Below, one piece after another: positions 35,733-44,142 of a stretch of 64,000 bases of DNA (within the stretch, counting starts at the first letter, position 1; each line of letters starts with the position of its first letter). A program made the translations under genes and the position numbers. The DNA is taken from NCBI GenBank assembly GCA_910579865.1, contig CAJTXA010000004.1, positions 124,001 to 188,000 of the forward strand. The letters run 5' to 3'. The notes under the pieces were generated by a model. That model did not search any database. It was not told where the DNA came from and saw only the letters and a program-made list of their open reading frames with translations. Source of the stretch: an uncultured Lachnospiraceae bacterium. GTDB lineage: Bacteria > Bacillota > Clostridia > Lachnospirales > Lachnospiraceae.

Positions 35733-37001
35733 ATGAAAAGACAAAAATGGACAATTGGAATATGTGCAGCATTGACTGCTGGAATGGCATTGTCACTGAT
35801 GGGATGTTCAAAATCAAATGATATTATTGTGAAAAGTGCAGATTTAATGGAAGGAATTCAACAGAATAAGGTTCATACAGATGTGGATATTACAGGAAAT
35901 GGAGCAGAAGTTTTAACAGACTTTGGGGTTCGGCTTTTGCAGAATACGATAAATGGAGAACAAAATACATTGATTTCCCCTTTTTCCGTTATTTGTGCAC
36001 TTGGTATGACTGCAAATGGAGCACAGGGACGTACTTTAGAGCAAATGGAACAAGTATTTGGAATTGGGACAGAGGAGTTAAATGCCTATTTATATGCTTA
36101 TGTAAATGGATTATCGAATGGAAAAAATTATAAACTTTCTGTTGCCAATTCAATTTGGTTTAAAGATGATAAAAATTTTACAGTAAAACAAAATTTTTTA
36201 CAAACAAATGCAGATTGGTATGGTGCAGATATTTATAAACAAATTTTTAATGATGAAGCAACAGAAAAAATCAATCATTGGGTGAAGGAGCATACAGATG
36301 GAATGATTCCAGAGATTCTTTCAGAGGTTCCAAAGGATGCGGTGATGTATCTGGTAAATGCGCTTGCTTTTGATGCAGAATGGGAAAGAATTTATAAAGA
36401 ATCAGAAGTACATGATAGAGTATTTACAACAGAAGATAAGAAAGAACAAAAAGTAGAGATGATGTATTCGATGGAACACAAATATTTGGAAGATGAAAAT
36501 GCAACTGGATTTATAAAATATTATGCAGGTAAAAAGTATGCATTTGCCGCATTGCTTCCAAAAGAGGGAATATCTATAGAGGATTATATAAAATCTTTAA
36601 ATGGAGAAAATCTGCATACAATATTAGAAAATGCAACTGAAATTGATGTAAATGCAGCAATTCCTAAATTTCAATGTGAATATGATATCGAGTTGTCAAA
36701 GGTGTTTGAAGGATTAGGAATGACAGATGCTTTTGACAGTGACTTGGCAGATTTTTCTGAGATTGGATCTTATACAAATCAAAATTTATATATTAGTAGA
36801 ATTCTTCATAAAACATTTCTTGCTGTAGATGAAAAAGGAACAAAGGCAGGAGCAGCTACTGCTGTAGAGATGGCACGGGGATTATCTTTAAGAGAAGAAA
36901 AACAGGTTCATCTAAATCGGCCATTTGTCTATTTGTTAATGGATTGTAAAGCAAATGTACCAGTGTTTATTGGAACTGTAATGGAGATAGAAGAAAATTA
37001 G
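35733..37001 (+). CDS. Lipoprotein serpin
   Basis: The 422-residue protein has a signal peptide with lipobox LMGC (lipidated Cys25) and then a full serpin domain from about residue 65: NTLISPFSVICALGMTANGAQGRT, VANSIWF, YLVNALAFDAEW, KFQCEYDIEL and the C-terminal HLNRPFVYLLMD. The reactive-centre hinge is GTKAGAATAVEMA, with the small residues needed for loop insertion, so it should be inhibitory. The P1 residue cannot be set from sequence. Surface serpins in gut anaerobes are known to inhibit host or bacterial serine proteases. Confidence 0.93.
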   Translation: MKRQKWTIGICAALTAGMALSLMGCSKSNDIIVKSADLMEGIQQNKVHTDVDITGNGAEVLTDFGVRLLQNTINGEQNTLISPFSVICALGMTANGAQGRTLEQMEQVFGIGTEELNAYLYAYVNGLSNGKNYKLSVANSIWFKDDKNFTVKQNFLQTNADWYGADIYKQIFNDEATEKINHWVKEHTDGMIPEILSEVPKDAVMYLVNALAFDAEWERIYKESEVHDRVFTTEDKKEQKVEMMYSMEHKYLEDENATGFIKYYAGKKYAFAALLPKEGISIEDYIKSLNGENLHTILENATEIDVNAAIPKFQCEYDIELSKVFEGLGMTDAFDSDLADFSEIGSYTNQNLYISRILHKTFLAVDEKGTKAGAATAVEMARGLSLREEKQVHLNRPFVYLLMDCKANVPVFIGTVMEIEEN

Positions 37002-37015
37002 AGAAATTTGACTAT

Positions 37016-37043
37016 TTGAAAATCGTTTATTTTTCGTTATAAT
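37016..37043 (+). promoter_or_regulatory. Amidase promoter
   Basis: TTGAAA (37016-37021), 16 nt, TATAAT (37038-37043), 39 nt before the amidase start. Confidence 0.7.
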
Positions 37044-37082
37044 AAAAAAAGAAATTTTAGTAAAAAGAAAAGGGAGGTTAAA

Positions 37083-37934
37083 ATGAGAAAGGATAACGGA
37101 CAAAAGAAAATGTGGGATATTAGATCTTGGAAAAAAGTAATTTGGATTGTACTTTTTTGTATGTTATTTACAGCAACTTTGTTTTCGTTAGAAGAAAGAC
37201 CAGTTTTTGCTGTTAGTGCAGAGGATCAGAAAACAATTATTTGTATTGATCCAGGACATGGCGGTGATACAGATGGTGCAACTTATACTTATGATGAGGT
37301 TGCGGTTTATGAAAAGGATTTGAACTTACAAATTGCACTGAAGTTGGAACAGGAATTGCAAAAATATGAAAATTTAGAAGTGATTATGACAAGAAGAGAA
37401 GATATTACAGTAGGGCTAAAGGAACGGACACAGATTGCAGCAGAACAGAACGCAGATTATTTGATATCAATACATAATAATGCTGCTGGAAATGCAGAAT
37501 TAAATCCAAAGGGATGTATGGTTTTAGTGACAGCAAGCCATTATCAGCCTCTAAAGACACGTGTACCAGATATCTATGAAGCATCTAGTCAATTAGGATT
37601 GTCAATTGTAGAAAAACTGCAAGATTTGGGGCTCTCATTAGGAAATGAACTTGGTGCGGACAGTAACTTTGGTTTGGTTCGGCGTCCATATAGCAAAGAG
37701 GGAGGAGCAAGAGGAACTTATTATTACCCAGATGGAAGTTTTTCTGATTATTATGCCTTACTTCGTTATGGGGTTGAAGTTGGAATACCATCTATTATTA
37801 TAGAACATGCTTATTTAAGTAATGAAGAGGATTATCGTACTTATCTTGCAACAGACGAGGCTTTGTCATTACTTGCAAAAGCAGATGCAAAAGGGATAGC
37901 AGAAGCGCTTCATTTAAAAGAAAAACCAGAATAA
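37083..37934 (+). CDS. Secreted N-acetylmuramoyl-L-alanine amidase (Amidase_3)
   Basis: The 283-residue protein has a signal/anchor segment (about residues 17-37, ending near VFAVSA) and one Amidase_3 domain: zinc ligands His in DPGHGG, Glu in EKDLNLQ and His in SIHNNA, and catalytic Glu in IIEHAYLSN. It cleaves the bond between N-acetylmuramic acid and L-alanine in peptidoglycan. There are no cell-wall binding repeats. An internal insertion (SKEGGARGTYYYPDGSF) is longer than in the minimal family. Confidence 0.92.
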   Translation: MRKDNGQKKMWDIRSWKKVIWIVLFCMLFTATLFSLEERPVFAVSAEDQKTIICIDPGHGGDTDGATYTYDEVAVYEKDLNLQIALKLEQELQKYENLEVIMTRREDITVGLKERTQIAAEQNADYLISIHNNAAGNAELNPKGCMVLVTASHYQPLKTRVPDIYEASSQLGLSIVEKLQDLGLSLGNELGADSNFGLVRRPYSKEGGARGTYYYPDGSFSDYYALLRYGVEVGIPSIIIEHAYLSNEEDYRTYLATDEALSLLAKADAKGIAEALHLKEKPE

Positions 37935-37956
37935 AAAATAAAGTACAAAATGAAAA

Positions 37957-38008
37957 AGTACGATTATCTTTTTTATAAAAAATAAAAAAGATAGTCGTAT
38001 TTTTTTTG
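37957..38008 (+). terminator. Terminator after the amidase gene
   Basis: TACGATTATCTTTTTTAT pairs with ATAAAAAAGATAGTCGTA (one G-U pair) around A5, followed by T8. Confidence 0.88.
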
Positions 38009-38033
38009 AAAATATGTTTTTTTCAAAATTTAA

Positions 38034-38063
38034 TTGATAAAATGTTTTAGATTACAGTATAAT
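38034..38063 (+). promoter_or_regulatory. Promoter of the FtsX-type ABC operon
   Basis: TTGATA (38034-38039), 18 nt, TATAAT (38058-38063). Confidence 0.68.
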
Positions 38064-38123
38064 AAAAGTCATAAGATTAAGAAAGAATTTGTATAGAAAC
38101 CAGAGAATAAGGAGAGAAAAGTG

Positions 38124-38825
38124 ATGGCATATATTGAATTTAATCATATTACAAAAGCATATCACAGTGGAGAAAGTCAAATAAAAGCATTAGATGATGC
38201 AAGTTTTCAAGTGGAACAGGGAGAACTTGCTGTGATATTAGGTTCGTCTGGAGCAGGTAAGACGACAGCCTTAAATATTTTGGGTGGTATGGATGTGCCA
38301 ACGACAGGACAGATTCTTGTGGATAATAGTGATATTACAAAGTATAATAAAAAACAATTAGTTGGATATCGAAGAACTGATATTGGATTTGTGTTTCAAT
38401 TTTATAATCTGGTTCCTAATTTAACAGCATTGGAAAATGTAGAGTTGGCAGCACAGATTTGTAAAAATTCGTTAGATGCTTCAGAAACTTTGGATAAAGT
38501 AGGACTTTCTGAAAGGAAGAATAATTTTCCAGCACAATTATCTGGTGGAGAACAACAGCGTGTTTCCATTGCAAGAGCATTAGCAAAGAATCCAAAGTTA
38601 CTTTTATGTGATGAACCAACTGGAGCATTGGATTATAACACAGGAAAACAAATTTTACAGCTTCTTCAGGATACTTGTCATAAAGAGCATATTACGATTT
38701 TATTGATTACGCATAATTCTGCATTAGCACCTATGGCGGATCGATTGATTCGATTTAAAAGTGGAAAAGTAATAGAGATTGTTAGAAATGAGCAACCTAC
38801 TCCAATAGAAGAAATTGAATGGTAA
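38124..38825 (+). CDS. ABC transporter ATP-binding protein (LolD/MacB type)
   Basis: The 233-residue ATPase has Walker A LGSSGAGKTTALN, Q-loop VFQFYNLVPNLTALENV, signature LSGGEQQRVSIARAL, Walker B LLLCDEPTGALD and switch His in LLITHN. The FxFYNLVPNLTxxENV pattern is typical of ATPases paired with FtsX-like permeases, which follows 33 nt downstream. GTG 38121 is an alternative start. Confidence 0.93.
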   Translation: MAYIEFNHITKAYHSGESQIKALDDASFQVEQGELAVILGSSGAGKTTALNILGGMDVPTTGQILVDNSDITKYNKKQLVGYRRTDIGFVFQFYNLVPNLTALENVELAAQICKNSLDASETLDKVGLSERKNNFPAQLSGGEQQRVSIARALAKNPKLLLCDEPTGALDYNTGKQILQLLQDTCHKEHITILLITHNSALAPMADRLIRFKSGKVIEIVRNEQPTPIEEIEW

Positions 38826-38858
38826 AGATAAGAAGAAAAGAAAGGTTGGATATAAGGA

Positions 38859-41800
38859 ATGAAGAAAGCATATAGCAAAGATATCTGGCGTTCTATTTGG
38901 AAAGGAAAAAAACGTTTTTTTTCGATTCTGTTGATTACTGCATTAGGAGTGACTACATTGACTGGGATTAAAGCAGGTTGTGTGGATTTGCGCTATTCTG
39001 CCGATGCTTTTTTTGATAGGCAGGGGTTATTTGATATCAGTGTGGTTTCTACGTTAGGATTGACAAAAGAAGATGTCTCTGTATTGCAGCAAACAGAGAA
39101 AGTTGCAGTAGCAGAGGGAGCATACAGTGAAATTGTTCATACAGAATATGATGAAAAACGTCAAAGTGCAGAGATAAAAGTATTAAGTGAGAATGGAATA
39201 AATCTTCCTTTTCTTATAGAAGGAACACTTCCAATAGTGGAAAATGAGATTGCAGTAACAGAGAAGTATAGACAGAATACTGGCAGAGGGATTGGAGAGA
39301 TTGTAACAATAGAAGATGGTTCTAATTTTTCTATTACAGAATATAAAATTAGTGGAATTGTTGTAGATGTAATGGATATTAATAATCCAAATGGAAGCGT
39401 TGCTTTTCGTTCTTCTTCTACAGCAGATTATACCTTTTTTGTATTGCCAGAGGCAGTGGAAACAGATATTTATACCGCTATTTATTTGAAATTAACCGAT
39501 TGTAAAGACCTACTTTGTTATTCAGATGAATATGAAGAATCAATCAGACAAGTGGCACAAGAAATTGAGGGGCAGATAAAAGAGGTACGTGAGCAGGCAC
39601 GTTATGATTCTGTTATAGACGAGGCAAATCAAGAGCTTGTTGAAGCAGAACAAAAGATGGAACAGGAATTTTTAAAGGCAGAAAAGGAGCTAACAGATGC
39701 AGAGAAAAAACTTTTAGATGGAGAGGAGAATTTAGAAAAGGGAAAAAGAGAATTAGAAAAAAATCAGCAGCAGGCAGAGGAGGAATTTTTAAAAGCAGAG
39801 AAAGAAATAGAAGATGGGTATCAACAGTTGAGAACCGCAGAGAAACAGCTTGCTGAGTCAGAAAAACAAATACAGGAAGGAGAGCAACAACTAGAACAGG
39901 CAAAAGAAGAATTGACCTACCAGCAAACTGAAAGTAATGTACAATTAGAAACAGCTCGTAAGCAATTAGAAGAGGGAATTGAACAAGTACAAAATATGTT
40001 AGATCAGTTTCAATCCAATGAAATGATGCCATCGCTGGCTGAGTTACAGGCACAATTACAGCAATTGACAGCCCAATTAGAGGAAGTAAATCAGCAACAA
40101 GCAGAAGCAGATGCACAGTTTCAGGCAGCGTGGCAGCAGATTGCAGAACAGGAAGCAGAGTTAGCAGAGGCAAGGGTTCAGTTAGAAAATGGACAAGCAG
40201 AGTTGGAAAAAAACCGATTCAAATTGGAAGAAGGAGAAGTAGAATTAGAACGACAAAAGCAAGAAGTGAAAGAACAGATACAAGAGGGAGAGGAAGAACT
40301 TGTCAAGGCAGAACAAGAACTTTTGGAAGGAAAAAAAGAGTGGGAAGAGGGATGGAAGGAGTATCAAGAAAAGCGAACAGAAGCAGAACAAGAACTAAAG
40401 GAAGCAAGAGAGAAAATTGCAGATATTCATATGGCACAATGGTATGTACAAGAACGTGATTCTTTAAGCGGTTATGCAAATATTGAAAGTGATGCAGATT
40501 GTATTGAAGCGATTGGAAATGCATTTCCTATTATTTTTTTAGTAGTGGCTGTTTTGATTAGTTTAACAACGATTACTCGTATGATTGAAGAGGATCGAGG
40601 ATTGATTGGAACATATAAAGCTCTTGGATTTACAGATGGAGAAATTCGGAAAAAATATTTGATTTATGCCTTGTCAGCAAGTCTGCTTGGAGGAATCTTA
40701 GGAGATTTATGTGGATTTATCGTTTTGCCAGAGATTATTTTTATCTTTTTCCGAATTATGTATTTATTACCAGAATATAATTTAAAATTTAATTTTGGAT
40801 ATGGATTTGGTGGAATTTTATTATTTTTAACAGGAGTTGCAGGAGCAACAGGATATGCTTGCTATACAGAATTGAAGCAGATGCCAGCAGTTTTGATGCG
40901 GCCAAAAGCACCACAATCAGGTTCAAGAGTAGTTTTAGAATATATGACACCTCTATGGAATCGATTATCATTTCTAAATAAGGTAACAGTAAGAAATTTA
41001 TTTCGTTATAAAAAGAGGTTGATTATGACTATATCAGGAATTATGGGGTGTACAGCATTAATTCTTTGTGGTTTTGCAATTAAGGATACCGTAACAGATC
41101 TGATGCCACGTCAATATCAGTATATATATCGTTATGATTTGATGGCGGTAGCTTCACCAGAAGAGAATACAAAACTACTATCTTATTTAAAAAATAATGA
41201 AAATATAGCAGATTTTTTAAATGTGCAAATTGACTCAGTTAAGTTAAAAAACCAGATAGGAAAAGAACAGAAAATTCAGTTAATTGTTGTACCACAAAAT
41301 GCAGAATTTTATAACTATATTCATTTAGAAAATACACAAGGAAAACAGGTGGAACTTAAGGAGAAAGGAATTTATATTACACAAAATGCGGCAGAACTAT
41401 TACATTTGAATAGAGAAGAAACTGTTTTTTTGCAGAATCTTAAATTAGTGCAAAAAGAAGCAACGGTTATGGAAATTGTAAAAAATTATTTAGGAAATGC
41501 AGTTTATATAACACAGGCAACTTATGAGGAATTATTTGAACAATATGAGCCAAATGGAGCATTAATCCAGTTGTCAGATATATGTACTGATCATTTGGGA
41601 TTTGCAGAAGAATTAGGACGTAAGGAGGGAATCCTTTCTTCTATTAGTACAGAGGAATTGAGAAGAGATTTTTCTAAGGCATTTGTGCTGATGAATATGA
41701 TTGTATATGTAATTTTATTTTTGGCAGCAGGGCTTGCATTTGTAGTATTGTTTACATTGTCTGCTACAAATATATCTGAGCGTATTCGAGAGTTGGCAAC

Positions 41801-42092
41801 AATTAAAGTACTTGGTTTTTATGATCGAGAAGTACATCTATATGTCAATAAAGAAACATTGATTTTAACTGGAATCGGAATTTTACTTGGATTGCCATTA
41901 GGGGATGCATTGGGGCATTGTCTTACTTGGGTATTGCGATTGCCTTCTATTTATTTTGCGGTATCAATTCATAAAAGCAGTTATTTTATTGCAGCAGGAA
42001 TTTCATTTGGTTTTGCTCTTTTGGTAGACTTTATTACAAATCATACTTTGGATAGAGTGAATCCAGTTGAGGCATTAAAAAGTGTAGAATAA
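38859..42092 (+). CDS. FtsX-family ABC permease with long extracellular coiled coil
   Basis: The 1077-residue protein has one transmembrane helix near residues 20-40, an extracellular part, a very long Glu/Gln/Lys-rich coiled coil at about residues 255-525, then three-helix FtsX modules at about 545-690 and 945-1070. Repeats inside the coiled coil such as LEKGKRELEKNQQ and LEEGEVELERQ are characteristic. Together with the ATPase it forms a mechanotransmission-type exporter or a regulator of cell-wall enzymes, not a simple importer. The secreted amidase upstream could be a client, but that is inference. Confidence 0.9.
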   Translation: MKKAYSKDIWRSIWKGKKRFFSILLITALGVTTLTGIKAGCVDLRYSADAFFDRQGLFDISVVSTLGLTKEDVSVLQQTEKVAVAEGAYSEIVHTEYDEKRQSAEIKVLSENGINLPFLIEGTLPIVENEIAVTEKYRQNTGRGIGEIVTIEDGSNFSITEYKISGIVVDVMDINNPNGSVAFRSSSTADYTFFVLPEAVETDIYTAIYLKLTDCKDLLCYSDEYEESIRQVAQEIEGQIKEVREQARYDSVIDEANQELVEAEQKMEQEFLKAEKELTDAEKKLLDGEENLEKGKRELEKNQQQAEEEFLKAEKEIEDGYQQLRTAEKQLAESEKQIQEGEQQLEQAKEELTYQQTESNVQLETARKQLEEGIEQVQNMLDQFQSNEMMPSLAELQAQLQQLTAQLEEVNQQQAEADAQFQAAWQQIAEQEAELAEARVQLENGQAELEKNRFKLEEGEVELERQKQEVKEQIQEGEEELVKAEQELLEGKKEWEEGWKEYQEKRTEAEQELKEAREKIADIHMAQWYVQERDSLSGYANIESDADCIEAIGNAFPIIFLVVAVLISLTTITRMIEEDRGLIGTYKALGFTDGEIRKKYLIYALSASLLGGILGDLCGFIVLPEIIFIFFRIMYLLPEYNLKFNFGYGFGGILLFLTGVAGATGYACYTELKQMPAVLMRPKAPQSGSRVVLEYMTPLWNRLSFLNKVTVRNLFRYKKRLIMTISGIMGCTALILCGFAIKDTVTDLMPRQYQYIYRYDLMAVASPEENTKLLSYLKNNENIADFLNVQIDSVKLKNQIGKEQKIQLIVVPQNAEFYNYIHLENTQGKQVELKEKGIYITQNAAELLHLNREETVFLQNLKLVQKEATVMEIVKNYLGNAVYITQATYEELFEQYEPNGALIQLSDICTDHLGFAEELGRKEGILSSISTEELRRDFSKAFVLMNMIVYVILFLAAGLAFVVLFTLSATNISERIRELATIKVLGFYDREVHLYVNKETLILTGIGILLGLPLGDALGHCLTWVLRLPSIYFAVSIHKSSYFIAAGISFGFALLVDFITNHTLDRVNPVEALKSVE

Positions 42093-42097
42093 AGAAG

Positions 42098-42126
42098 TTG
42101 TATTTTCTTAATTTAGATGATATACT
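42098..42126 (+). promoter_or_regulatory. Promoter upstream of the chemoreceptor
   Basis: TTGTAT (42098-42103), 17 nt, TATACT (42121-42126). No SigD-type promoter was recognised here. Confidence 0.6.
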
Positions 42127-42230
42127 TAAAGTGTTTGGCTTTTATGTGAATGAAGCCCCCTGAACCTTGACAGTTAGATATCATATTAGAATTTAGAAGA
42201 TAATGCTTTGCTAAATAAAAGGAGGAAATC

Positions 42231-42272
42231 ATGTTATCCCGAAAAGGAAGGATAGGAGGAACACATGTTTGA
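42231..42272 (+). CDS. Thirteen-codon upstream ORF coupled to the chemoreceptor
   Basis: ATG 42231 is preceded by AAAAGGAGGAAATC, an excellent ribosome binding site, and encodes MLSRKGRIGGTHV. Its stop (TGA 42270-42272) overlaps the first codons of the receptor gene (ATG 42265), and the receptor's own ribosome binding site (TAGGAGGA) is inside it. This is the layout of a translationally coupled leader peptide. Confidence 0.6.
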   Translation: MLSRKGRIGGTHV

Positions 42273-43950
42273 GAAAATTAAAAATATGTATGTTGAAAAG
42301 AAATTAAGAACATGCTTTATTTTAACAGTTTTAATGGCAAGTATATCAGGTGTATTGGGAATTTTTGTATTATTATTTACGAATAAAAGTTATAGTAATG
42401 CATTAGTAACAAACGGGTTTTCTCAGGGAGAAATTGGAAGATTTACAACTTATATAAATAGAGAGACAACGTTGGTAAGAGAATTCTTATTAGGAAATGA
42501 TGAAGAATCTTTACAAGAAGCATTACAAGAGTTAGAGTCAGTGACAGAAGATACAGATAGTGCGTTAGAGAAAATGAAGAAAAACTGTAATACAGAAGAA
42601 GAAAAAAGGCTGATACAAATTATTGAGGAATATCTTCCACAATATCGTGCTATAAGAGAAGAAATTGTATATGGGAAAACGAATACAGGTGAAGAATCTT
42701 TAGAATTATTAAATGTAAAAGCAAAACCAGTAATGAATAAAGCGACAGATGCAGCAACACAGTTAATGAATTTAAATGTGGAGATGGGAAATAAGATTCA
42801 AAAAAGATTAACGTATCAGACCTATATTATTTTGGCAGTTATGTTAATAATTATGGCAGCATCAGTAATTGTTTCTATTAAATTGGCGAAAAAAATTGCA
42901 AAGTTATTTTCAGAGCCAATTATCAATATTAAAAATGCAACAGCAGAGTTGGCAAAAGGAAATTTGAATTTTGAAATAAAAAAATTATATAATGATGAGA
43001 TTGGGGAAATGACAGATTCCTTTGTAGAAGCAATAGGAGAACTTCGACTTTATATTAAAGAGTTGACACATGATTTAACAGAGATTGCAAATGGGAATTT
43101 TGATGTAACGACTCAGATTGAGTTTAGAGGAGAGTTTCAGGCATTTTCCGAAGTAATTGATACACTTACTTCAGGATTAAGTGAAACAATGAGTAAAATT
43201 AATGAGGCATCCGAACAGGTAGCAATGGGTTCTGGGCAAATGGCAGAAAGTGCACAATCATTAGCAGAGGGGGCTACTGATCAGGCAGGAGCAGTAGAGC
43301 AGTTGACAGCAACAATTCAAAATATTACAGAAAATGTAATTGCAAATTCAGAAAATGCAAGTAAATCTTATCAAAGTGCTTTAGAATTTGAACGAGAAGC
43401 AGAAACAGGGAATGAAAATATTATTCAGTTGAATTCTGCAATGGAACGAATTAATATGACATCAAATGAAATTGCTAATATTATTTCGGAAATTGAAGAT
43501 ATTGCATCTCAGACAAATCTTCTTTCGCTTAATGCTTCAATTGAAGCAGCAAGAGCTGGTGAAGCAGGAAAAGGTTTTGCTGTAGTTGCAGATCAAATTG
43601 GCAAATTAGCATCAGATAGTGCTAATTCTGCTGTAAATACAAAGAGATTGATTGAGAATTCTATTCAAGAAATTGAAAAAGGAAATGAGATTACAGCAAA
43701 GACAACAAAGGCAATTGAAATAGTAATTGAAGGAATTCGACAACTTGCTATTTCAACAAAAGAAATTAGTGAATTATCCGATACACAGGCAGAAGCTATG
43801 AAACAGTTAGAGGTTGGCGTAGAACAGATTTCAGAAGTGATTCAAAGTAATTCTGCAGCTGCACAGGAAAGTTCAGCAACCAGTGAAGAACTTTCAGCAC
43901 AGTCAGAAGCTCTTAGAGAATTAGTAGCACAATTTACAATTAAAAGTTAG
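42265..43950 (+). CDS. Methyl-accepting chemotaxis protein
   Basis: The 561-residue receptor has TM1 (about residues 16-38), an extracytoplasmic four-helix-bundle-like sensor domain (about 39-182), TM2 (about 185-205), a HAMP domain (about 207-260) with a second HAMP-like segment, and a cytoplasmic signalling domain with the hairpin tip IASQTNLLSLNASIEAARAGEAGKGFAVVADQIGKLA. It ends in AQFTIKS without a CheR-tethering pentapeptide. It would feed the CheA/CheW core encoded in the fla/che operon. Confidence 0.95.
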   Translation: MFEKIKNMYVEKKLRTCFILTVLMASISGVLGIFVLLFTNKSYSNALVTNGFSQGEIGRFTTYINRETTLVREFLLGNDEESLQEALQELESVTEDTDSALEKMKKNCNTEEEKRLIQIIEEYLPQYRAIREEIVYGKTNTGEESLELLNVKAKPVMNKATDAATQLMNLNVEMGNKIQKRLTYQTYIILAVMLIIMAASVIVSIKLAKKIAKLFSEPIINIKNATAELAKGNLNFEIKKLYNDEIGEMTDSFVEAIGELRLYIKELTHDLTEIANGNFDVTTQIEFRGEFQAFSEVIDTLTSGLSETMSKINEASEQVAMGSGQMAESAQSLAEGATDQAGAVEQLTATIQNITENVIANSENASKSYQSALEFEREAETGNENIIQLNSAMERINMTSNEIANIISEIEDIASQTNLLSLNASIEAARAGEAGKGFAVVADQIGKLASDSANSAVNTKRLIENSIQEIEKGNEITAKTTKAIEIVIEGIRQLAISTKEISELSDTQAEAMKQLEVGVEQISEVIQSNSAAAQESSATSEELSAQSEALRELVAQFTIKS

Positions 43951-44063
43951 TAAAGTAGATAGTAAATATAGAAAATATGATATCGCAACTAAGAATAATT
44001 GGATAACAGATAAATACAAATGTAAATAAAAAAAGGGGAAAAGGATTCATTAAAATGAAAAAG

Positions 44064-44098
44064 AAGAGGCATTTGAATATATCAAATGTCTCTTTTTT
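44064..44098 (+). terminator. Terminator after the chemoreceptor
   Basis: AAGAGGCATTTGA pairs with TCAAATGTCTCTT (one G-U pair) around a 5-nt loop and is followed by T5 or more. Confidence 0.85.
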
Positions 44099-44142
44099 GT
44101 GCATAAGGGAAAAAGTAGAAAATAGAAAGGGTAAAAAAACAG

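Noticed and set aside
39613..40173. 186-residue minus-strand ORF in the permease gene
   Set aside because: It is the Leu-rich mirror of the Glu/Gln coiled coil on the + strand and lacks a start signal.
42127..42230. c-di-GMP riboswitch or SigD promoter upstream of the chemoreceptor
   Set aside because: The sequence lacks the conserved GEMM core and the GCCGATAA element; only a housekeeping-type promoter is visible.
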